Below are positions 55,521 through 64,000 of a stretch of DNA of 64,000 bases, piece after piece (the stretch's first letter is position 1; each line of letters begins with the position of its first letter). A program made the position numbers and the translations under genes. A model generated the notes under the pieces. The model ran no database searches, was not told the DNA's origin, and was given only the letters and a program-made list of their open reading frames with translations. Source of the DNA: Haemaphysalis longicornis. Its lineage: Eukaryota > Arthropoda > Arachnida > Ixodida > Ixodidae. The stretch spans positions 106,928,417 to 106,992,416 of the forward strand of contig CM023449.1 of the NCBI GenBank assembly GCA_013339765.2. Direction: 5' to 3'.

Positions 55521-58500
55521 ATTCATTCATTCTTTTATTTTCTTTTTTACAGGAGGAGGCGAGACAAAAAGCTGTTTGAACAGCTTGACGGGGCCCCGAC
55601 CCCCTTTTTTGTTAACAGCTTAGCGGAGAGAGCTTAGGTTACACGCACAATTTGAAAAACATATTGCATACTACCACTTCATGCAATAACACAGAAAGTG
55701 AGGTTCTTTCACTTAAAAGAAAACAACAACAACAACAACCGCATAAACCACAAATACAACAACAACAACACAAAAAAAGAAAAAAAACACAACTTGCGCT
55801 CACAAAACCATCTAATGTTACCGTTTGCATTACATATGGGGTCAAAGTTTTCTTTAACTAGCCTATTTAACAGAACAGGCAATGTGTACCGTAAAGATTG
55901 TTGGACATGTAAGCGTGTGGTGTCGGCACTATCCATCTCTCCATGTGACGTGTTTGTCGAACATGGGTGTTTTGTCCCAGTTGAGCTAGCACGGTTTAGG
56001 ATGTTTTCATTACACTGTACAAATCGTTTGTAGATTACCAACAGCCTATAATTATACAAGGAGTACGCTGAAAGAATGTCGTACTTCAAAAAAAGGTTCT
56101 TAGTGGGATACAGGAAGTGAACGTTAGCTATGTAGCGAACAGCTTTTTTTTGTAATAGATGTAGCTTTGTCAAATTGGACACGCCGTCTTGCACCACACA
56201 AGGCTGCAGTAAGAAAACAACGAGAATACCAAGGAGTTGTACAATAGAATCTTCACTTTTACAGGACAAATATGCCTAATTCGAGCAATAATGCCAACAG
56301 CAGATGACGCTTTTGATTGTACATACTGAATATGCTCGTTCCACGTTAAATGTTTTGAAAAAATCACTCCGAGGATTTTTACAGAATCGACAATCTCTAT
56401 CGGCGTACTGCCTAACTTTACACTTATTGGCGCTACTTGTTTTCCTTTGGGGGAATACACGACAACATTAGTTTTTTTCGTATATATGGGAAGGTGGTTC
56501 GCGCCTGCCCAACTCTCTAAGTCAAGCAGTATTTTCTTGCTTTGTACTTCTAATTTCTTTTTCCGATTTGCCTATAGCAAAAACTGCAGTATCGTCGGCG
56601 TAAGACACAAAAGTTGCATTATTAGTATAGTTGACAATATCATTAATATAAATACAGAACAAAAGTGGCCTTAAACTACTCCCTTGAGGTACACCAGTTT
56701 AATAGCATGTATAGAAGATTTAAACCCGTTTACATCTACATATTGTGTTCTCTGCGCAAGATAGGTTTTAAACACATTGTAGGCTATTCCTCTCACCCCA
56801 TACATATATAATTTGGTCAGAAGGATTGAGTGATTTATGAGGTCGAATGCTTTTGAAAAGTCTATATAAATGCCTATTGCTAATTGTTTACGATTAAAAG
56901 CATCAATAATGGTTTCTTTTTGCTTCAGAAGTGCAGTTTCAGTGGAACGGTGCTTTCTGAATCCATTTTGAAAATCACAAAGGAACTCATGCTTACTAAC
57001 ATAAGACGTAACCCTAATATGTAATATTTTCTCTATGCCTTTTGAAAAGATTGGCAATATTGAAATAGGGCGATAATTATTAATAACGTTTCTTTCTCCA
57101 GTCTTGAACACTGGTGCTACACGTGCTGCTTGCATCGCCTTAGGGAACTCGCCAGTCAGCAATATCAAATTATATATGTGCGTAATACCTGGGCATATTA
57201 AATCTAAAACATACTTTATAGGTCTGATCTGAAATCTATTAGTGTCTATTGAGTGCGTGTTCTTTAGACTATTGATGCAGGAAACTACTTCTACATCAGT
57301 AGTGGGGGCAAAAAACAGAGAATGAGGGGCATTGATTTCAGGTAAGTATTTTCAAAACTTGAGACTGCTAGGACATTACCAATGTCAGATTGTGCAATAA
57401 AGAAACTGTTTAAATGCATTAGCTAAAGCAACGCCGCTCACTTTCTCCACCGTTATATTCAACGATGTCAGGGACGCTGGCTCGATTACTTGGATGCAAT
57501 AGGGTATTTACTTTCCTCCAAATTATATCAGATCGTCGTTGATCAACATTCCAGAAAACATTTATAAAGTACGAATTCCTAGCAGCTCGAAGGTTTGAGT
57601 TAAGCTTATTACGATACAGCCTAAATTGTTTAAGCACATTTGGATCTCTTGACTTTACAAACTTCGTGTACAATTCATTTTATGTTTAATCATGGCAAGT
57701 AGTTCGTACGTGAGCCAAGGTTTCCTCGCCTTCGGTGGTTTACTAATTTTTTTTCATGGGGAAACACTCGTATACCTGCTCGAAAATTGCAATAAAAGTG
57801 GAGTATGCTGCATAACTGCTGGTTGACTCGTAGGCCGCATTCCAATTTTGTAGAGCAACTAAACGACGGAACCTGTCAAAATTTGCTGGGGTCATATTCT
57901 GTACATAATTTTTTGGCATGGCATTTTTTTTCAGGGTAATATTTTTTTCAGTAAGCAGCATTATCCCGAGGTGATCACTAATATCAGAATATACAACATC
58001 GGTCATAAGTAAGTCGTAGGATATTCGTAATAAAACACATCAAGTAAGGAAGCGCATATCTACTGTAACTCGTTGTAGGTTTTTTATTACATTACTTAGA
58101 CCATGCTCATTTATAACAGACTGAAAGTCTTTTTGTGCACTTGTATTGGCAAGCATGTCAATATTTGTATCGTCACCTAAATAGAGGTCAACGTTCTGCT
58201 CCAATGCATAATCAAAAAAATTGTCAATGAAAGAGAAGAATTGGTTTAAATCCCCTGAAGGCGGCCTGTAAATAACTGAGATTAGGCTGTTTTTAGAACG
58301 CACGGTGACTAACACATAATGAGGTGTAATTAAACTGTATTCTTCGACTATGTCACAGGCGACGCAATCCTAAACAAGAAGTAAGACGCCACCACCCGTT
58401 TACCATGCCTGTTACGAAAGAAATATTGATAGCCATCCGGACAATACACTTGTGATGCTGAAGTATACCACGTCTCTGTTAACAGTATTGCGGTAAAACG

Positions 58501-59413
58501 CAAGCCAAATGTTTCAAGTAGTGTTGTCATATCGACTGTTTATTCGCCAAAGAAGCACGTTCAAATGAAAAAAAACGACATCGCTGGTGTTCTGGGGCTT
58601 ACTAACTGTTGGATTTCCGATTGTTGAATCCCCATAATACGATTCAAGCTAGGAACGCACGAAACATGGGCACAGCATTCTTACACGATAACAGCCAGGT
58701 CATCCAGATGAGTGATGGTAGCAGTGGGCGATTTATCTTTCCTTGCGCACAAGAATTTTTCCGTTTCTTGACACAGCAGTGTTTCCAATTTGCTTCCTTT
58801 CTTTTGCGTTTGCCGCACCGAATAACCGCTTTATAGCCGGACAAAGATGTTCGTTTACAAAGATTGAGAGATCCGATGCATACCCGAGGTCCTTCCGACG
58901 TTAGCTTTTTATGTTTGGCTTTCTCGAGGAAAAGTTCACGTTTTTTCCTGCTTGCAAATTGCACTACAATGTTCGGCGCAGTAGCGTTGCCGGCAGTCGT
59001 AACACGGGTGACATACTTCCGCATCCTCGTCTTCGAGAGGTCCATCCAGCGCTTTTGCCAGTTCTTTTGTTATGTCTAAGACACTTTCCTTAGGCTGTTT
59101 GGGACGCCTTTTACCTCTACATTGTAGCGGCGCGTTGTACTGCTCACTTTGCATGAGCCTGATTTCCTGGTCTTTTAGTTTTGCGCGTAAGGCTTTGCAT
59201 TCACTTTCAAGGTAGCCACAGTCTGCTTTAGTTCAACAGTTTCTTTTATTACAGTGCTCACTGATCCCTTCATTTCTTCAAAAGTATCATTGAAGAACTT
59301 CATGCTCTGGTTAATTTCCCTGATGTCCTTTAGCACATCCCTTTCCAAACTCTCTCGTAGTTCCTTGAACTCGAGCAAAATATCACGTTTCAGCTCCTTA
59401 AACAGCTCCGTAA
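55521..59413 (-). mobile_element. CR1-like LINE, right copy, 5' part missing
   Basis: 3' tail (CATTC repeats on the plus strand) at 55,521, ORF2 in at least seven frames between 55,709 and 58,530, and ORF1 between 58,644 and 59,378. The stop in the endonuclease and the ORF1 break are shared with the left copy. Extra private frame breaks occur, for example near 57,420, 57,675 and 58,010. The left copy continues past the point where this one ends. Confidence 0.82.
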
Positions 59414-59660
59414 GTTTTTCAGGAGCAATGAACTATACTTATTTTATAAAGGTGCTCGAATGACATGTACTGCATTAAAATAAAGTGACAAAGAGGTCTA
59501 CTTGCCCTCATTTGGTTCTACAAGAGTAGTACAAATTTCTGATCAGCACAATGAAGGTCAGAAAAAACATGCAATGGGACAAATGTGGTAACCTTCATTT
59601 AGTTTATAAGAAAAACCGAAGTGAAGTATAAATTCCTTAAAATTCAGACTGGTTTTGAAC
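59414..59660. other. Flank outside the right arm
   Basis: AT-rich DNA with no counterpart on the left and no ORF. Nothing recognisable. Confidence 0.5.
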
Positions 59661-59794
<134 letters not shown>

Positions 59795-59837
59795 GTATAT
59801 CTATTGAGAATAGCACTGGCAATGACGACTGCAACCT

Positions 59838-59899
<62 letters not shown>
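59795..59899 (+). repeat. SINE-B 3' end and TA tail
   Basis: AGCACTGGCAATGACGACTGCA (about 59,812-59,833) is the 3' end of SINE-B, running into a TA tract (59,841-59,899). The Ty3-3 LTR starts at the end of the tract. Confidence 0.65.
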
Positions 59900-59902
<3 letters not shown>

Positions 59903-61377
59903 AACGAGGGTAATGAACATATGCAATAGACGCAACATGTCATCAAGACATCGGGGTATGTGCCTCACCAGCATAGCCCATATAGGATTATGCCCAATCC
60001 ACACACGGGGATATGCGCCAAAGAGGTGTAAGGGAAGACGATGAACCACAGGACGTGCATGCGCCAGAAGCGAGCTTGGTGAACGCAAGCTCAGACCTGC
60101 GTTATCCATCGGCTTCGCTCCTGAAAATAAACAACGTCAACCGGCTACCGGCGTGTCGGCTGTCTTCTTAACAAGTGGTGGAGGTGCTGGGAGGTAGACC
60201 GCTTTGGGATCGATCTATATGGACCACTGCCTTCTACAGCTTCCGGTAACAGGTGGATAATTGTTGCCGTTGACCACCTGACGAGGTATGTTGAAACTGC
60301 TGCACTGCCCGCATCCACGGCTCGTGACGTCGCCACTTTCCTACTACGTCATTTTATACTTCGCCACGGGGCGCCTCGGGAGCTCCTGAGTGATCAAGGA
60401 CGGGTCTTCTTGTCGGAAGTCGTGAAAGCGCCACTCGCCGAATGTCACATAGTTCATCGGACAAGCTCATCATACCACCCACAGACGAATGGGCTCACGG
60501 AGCGATTCAACCGCACCCTGGGCGACATGCTTTCAATGTATTTGTCATCCGACTACTCCAATTGGGACCTCGTGCTCCCATTTATAACGTACGCCTACAA
60601 TACGGCCACACAGGCGACGACGGGATTTTCCCCGTTTTTCTTGCTTTACGGACGTGAGCCGACATGCGCCCTGGATACCATACTACCTTACAACCGCGAT
60701 GCCACAGAATACACACCGGTATCACAAATGGCTCAGCACGCCGAAGAATGTCGACAACTAGCCCGTTTTTTTACAACTGCTGACCAACAGCGCCAGAAGC
60801 ATCGTCATGACGACTCCACCGTTCCTACGACGTTTGATCCTGGTTCGCATGTGTGGCTTTGGGTGCCCTGCCCAACACCCGGTCTCTCTCAAAAATTGGT
60901 GGCCAAATATCACGGTCCATACAAGGTCATTGCTCGCACTTCGCCAGTGAACTACCTTGTTGAGCCCTTTACTCCGTCCTCGGATCTTCGTCGCCGTGGC
61001 CGTGAAACAGTCCACGTTGATAGGCTCAAGCCTTACTACGACCCGCTCGTGTCGACATCACCCTAAGTCGCCAGGTTTGCTCCTTCTGCACCGGGGGGTG
61101 ATTGTAAGGAGGGCAATGAACATATGCAATAGACGCAACATGCCATCAAGACATCGGGGAATGTGCCTCACCAGCATAGCCCATATAGGATTATGCCCAA
61201 TCCACACACGGGGATATGCGCCAAAGTTGTGTCAGGGAAGACGATGAACCACAGAACGTGCATGCGCCAGAAACGAGCTTGGTGAACGCAACGCTCAGAC
61301 CTGCCTTATCCATCGGCTTCGCTCCTGCAATTAAACAACGTCAACCTGCTACCGGCGTGTCGGCTGTCTTCTTAACA
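59900..61377 (+). mobile_element. Internally deleted Ty3-type element (Ty3-3)
   Basis: 5' LTR 59,900-60,173 and 3' LTR 61,103-61,377 (TGTAA...TTAACA, ~96% alike), PBS TGGTGGAGGTGCTGGG at 60,176-60,191, polypurine tract 61,091-61,102. Only 0.93 kb lies between the LTRs: integrase is joined directly to the PBS. TA tracts flank both ends. Confidence 0.9.
60191..61066 (+). pseudogene. Ty3-3 integrase core and C-terminus, no start
   Basis: The frame is open from the PBS to the stop at 61,066. FGIDLYGPLP (first Asp), LSDQGRVFL (second Asp), HPQTNGLTERFN (Glu) and the GPY end (YHGPYKVIAR) are all present. The zinc domain and everything upstream are deleted. No ATG precedes the core, and the first possible initiator is a TTG at 60,410. 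RNA would still carry both cis signals, PBS and polypurine tract. Confidence 0.85.
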
Positions 61378-61435
<58 letters not shown>

Positions 61436-61774
61436 CAGAAATAAGGGTTGGCAGTCAAGAAAACCTCTGAATGCAAAGGGGAGGATGTGGTAGGTCATTG
61501 AAACAGATAAAGAATTTGGAAAGAAAGAAAGAAAGCGAGAAAAAAATGCCCGCCAGGTGGGATCCGAACCCACCGCACCAGACCAGTATTCTGGAGGTCG
61601 TGGGTTCGAATCCCACGTGGGGGGCATTTTTTATCCCGCTTTCTTTCTTTCTTTCCAAATTCTTTATCAGTTTCAATGACCTACCACATCCTCCCCTTTG
61701 CATTCCGAGGTTGTCTTGACTGCCAACCCTTATTTCTGGGTTATTTCTACGAGCCCCTCATTTCCTATGATTCG

Positions 61775-61815
<41 letters not shown>
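61378..61815. repeat. Inverted SINE-A pair flanked by TA tracts
   Basis: TA tract 61,378-61,430; two SINE-A copies head to head at about 61,572-61,582 (CCGCACCAGACC), each with B-box but no A-box; TA tract 61,777-61,815. Same design as 22,446-22,745. Confidence 0.82.
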
Positions 61816-61816
<1 letters not shown>

Positions 61817-61918
61817 CGAATTTATTCACGCTAAAGTTAGCTATATTGATGTACCCCCTCATTTATCATCGTCTATGTATTTCATTTCATATCATTCCTA
61901 TTATGCGATACCCCTGGC

Positions 61919-64000
61919 GTCGTGCAGGATGTGGAAGTGCTCGGAAGGGTAAGGTGTAGTGACCACCGCATGGTAAAATCTCGAATTAGGCTAGATTTGA
62001 GGAGGGACCGCAACAAGCTAGTACGAAAGAAGCCAATAAATGAGCTAACAGTAAGACGTAAAATAGAAGAATTCAGGATCGCGCTGCAGAACCGATATTC
62101 CGCCCTTAACGAGGAAGCTGAGCCTACGACACAGGAAGCCAGCGACAACCTTACACGCATTATCACGGAGTGTGCAGTAGAAGTCGGGGGCACAATGGCT
62201 AGAGAGGATACTGGTAAACTCTCACAGGAGACGAAAGATCTAATCAGGAAACGGCAAACCATGAGAATCTCCACCGCAGCTGACAGAATAGAACTAGCCG
62301 AGCTCTCGAAGTTAATCAATAAGCGTAAGACAGCTGACATACGGAAGTATAATATGGAGAGTATCGAATACGCTGTAAAGAACGGAGGTAGCCTGAAAGC
62401 AGTGAAGAGACGTCTTGGCGTGCGGAAAAATCAGATGTATACACTTAAGGATAAGCAAGGCAATGTCATCACAAATAGGGACAAAATAGTCACAGTGGCC
62501 GAGGAGTTATATAGGGATCTGTACAGTAGCCGGGACATACAGGATAATGCCGAACGAGACAGTAGTTCAGAGGAGATAGACATCCCACCAGTAACGACCG
62601 AAGAAGTAAGGAAGGCTTTGAAAGAAATGAAAGGGGGCAAAGCACCTGGTGAGGATCAGATAACAGCAGACCTCTTGAAGGATGGCGGAGAAATTGTACT
62701 TGAAAAACTGGCAAACCTGTATACGCAATGCCTAATGACCATAATGGGACCGAAATCTTGGAAGAACGCGAACATCATCCTAATCCATAAGAAAGGCGAC
62801 ATGAAGGACTTGAAAAATTACAGGCCGATCAGCTTACTGTCAGTCGTCTACAAGGTATTTACCAAGGTAATCGCTAACCGAATCTCTGCAACCTTAGATT
62901 TCAGTCAACCTAAAGAACAAGCAGGGTTCCGTAAAGGTTATTCAACAATGGACCATATTCACACGATCAATCAGGTGATAGAGAAGTGCGCTGAGTATAC
63001 TGAACCCCTATATATAGTCTTCATAGATTATGAGAAAGCATTTGACTCGGTCGAAACCCTAGCAGCCATTCAGGCATTACGGAACCAGGGGTAGATGAGC
63101 ATTATGTAAGAATACTAGAGGATATGTACAATGGGTCTACAGCTACCATCATCCTCCATAGGGAGAGCAGTAAAATACCTATAAGGAAGTGTGTTAGACA
63201 AGGAGACACAATCTCTCCAATGTTATTCACAGCATGCTTACAAGAAGTATTCAGAACGTTGGATTGGGAACAGGTGGGAGTAAGGGTTAAGGGAGAATAC
63301 CTCAGTAACCTCAGATTTGCTGATGACATTGCCTTGCTAAGTAACTCGGGTGACGAATTGCAAAGCATGCTTTCCGCACTGGGCGAACAGAGTAGAACCG
63401 TGGGCCTGAAAATTAATATACAGAAAATTAAAGTAATGATCAATAACCTCGGGACAGCACAGCAGTTTGAGATAGGTGGCGAGGCAGTGGAAGTGGTAAG
63501 CGAATATATCTACTTAGGCCAAGTTGTGACCCCAGATCCCAACCATGAGGCAGAGATAATTAGAAGGATCAGAATGGGGTGGGGTGCATATGGCAGACAT
63601 TCTAAGATAATGAATAGCAGCCTACCATTGTCGCTGAAAAGAAAGTGTATGACAGCTGCATCTTACCGGTACTCACCTACGGGGCAGAAACTTAAAGGCT
63701 CACTAAGAGGGTGCAACTTAAATTGAGAACGACTCAGCGGGCAATGGAGCGGAAAATGATAGGTGTAACATTAAGGGACAAGAAGAGAGCGGAGTGGGTC
63801 AGGGAGCAAACTGGTGTTAAAGACATATTAGTAGAAATTAAGAAGAAGAAATGGACGTGGGCAGGGCATGTAATGCGAAGGCAAGATAACCGCTGGTCAT
63901 TAAGGGTAACAGAGTGGATCCCTAGAGAAGGCAAGCGTTGCAGGGGGCGGCAGAAAGTTAGATGGGCAGATGAGATCAAAAAGTTTGCGGGGATAAATTG
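61919..64000 (+). mobile_element. RTE/BovB-like LINE, 5'-truncated, continues beyond the window
   Basis: Begins in the last part of the endonuclease (VEVLGRVRCSDHRMVKSRI) and continues through RT to the C-terminal region. The 5' junction is near GTCGTGCAG at 61,918. The 3' end is outside, so no target duplication can be checked. Confidence 0.85.
61922..64000 (+). pseudogene. RTE-like endonuclease tail and reverse transcriptase, broken
   Basis: Frame 1 (61,922-63,094): SDHR of the endonuclease, a charged linker, KAPGEDQI, NYRPISLLSV, GFRKGYSTMD, VFIDYEKAFDSV. One base is lost in a GGGG run near 63,090. Frame 2 (63,124-63,726): VRQGDTISPMLF and LRFADDIALL (catalytic Asp pair), then YLGQVVTPD. 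A second indel near 63,645 and a TAA near 63,690 follow. The C-terminus (WTWAGHVMRRQDNRW) is readable to the edge. This domain order is RTE-type. Confidence 0.88.

Larger units (their letters stand above)
44235..59413. repeat. Right arm of the ~15.2-kb inverted repeat
   Basis: Reverse complement of 1,587-16,764 with the same nested elements. It ends at 59,413 inside CR1 ORF1, after which the sequence (AGGAGCAATGAAC) differs from the left side. The match may continue inward beyond 44,235, but the left arm is cut by the gap there. Long frames are better kept here, notably Ty3-1 pol. Confidence 0.93.

Overview
This is eukaryotic, repeat-saturated DNA, most likely from an ixodid tick. The basis is a tRNA-headed SINE at 39,052-39,303 whose body resembles the Ruka SINEs of hard ticks, together with Penelope-like (PLE), CR1-like, I-like, RTE-like and Ty3-like retroelements in the dense nesting typical of tick intergenic DNA. 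The clade call rests on memory of these families, not on a search. There is no bacterial gene organisation and no certain host gene. Almost every long reading frame belongs to a retroelement. Layout: the outer parts are two arms of one inverted repeat of about 15.2 kb, left arm 1,587-16,764 and right arm 44,235-59,413. Read outside to inside, each arm carries a CR1-like LINE, an inverted SINE-B pair, a Ty3 element (Ty3-1) with 245-bp LTRs, the 3' end of a second LINE, inverted SINE-A pairs, a Penelope-like element (PLE-A) and part of a second one (PLE-B). The left arm stops at exactly 100 Ns (16,765-16,864), so a scaffold join may have created or placed the inversion. The arms share some inactivating lesions and differ by many one-base indels, often in homopolymers. 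The 27.5-kb spacer holds, in order: a head-to-head palindrome of a third Penelope family (PLE-C, 16,865-22,380); a cluster of tRNA-derived SINE-A copies (22,440-23,780); a minus-strand PLE-A copy split by two younger insertions, an I-like LINE with an intact 1,242-codon ORF2 (24,447-30,032) and a rearranged Ty3 element (Ty3-2, 31,373-35,142); a head-to-head 3' PLE-A fragment (36,008-37,130) whose end carries a TATA box; an intact reading frame for an SGNH/GDSL hydrolase just downstream of it (37,143-38,027); and 4-5 kb of lower-copy DNA with weak traces of a pogo/Tigger-like end, a THAP domain and a possible 5' exon. Right of the arm lie a third, internally deleted Ty3 element (Ty3-3, 59,900-61,377), another inverted SINE-A pair and a 5'-truncated RTE-like LINE that runs off the window. 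Working together: LINE proteins probably mobilise the SINEs; SINE tails appear to become TA microsatellites, and several elements sit directly in or against such tracts. The PLEs encode RT plus GIY-YIG endonuclease and are repeatedly arranged head to head. The observations most worth checking are the PLE-adjacent SGNH hydrolase frame, the head-to-head PLE joints at nearly the same ORF point, the inverted gag-pro block flanked by opposed primer-binding sites, the recurrent fold-back SINE dimers, and the status (real or artefact) of the large inverted repeat.
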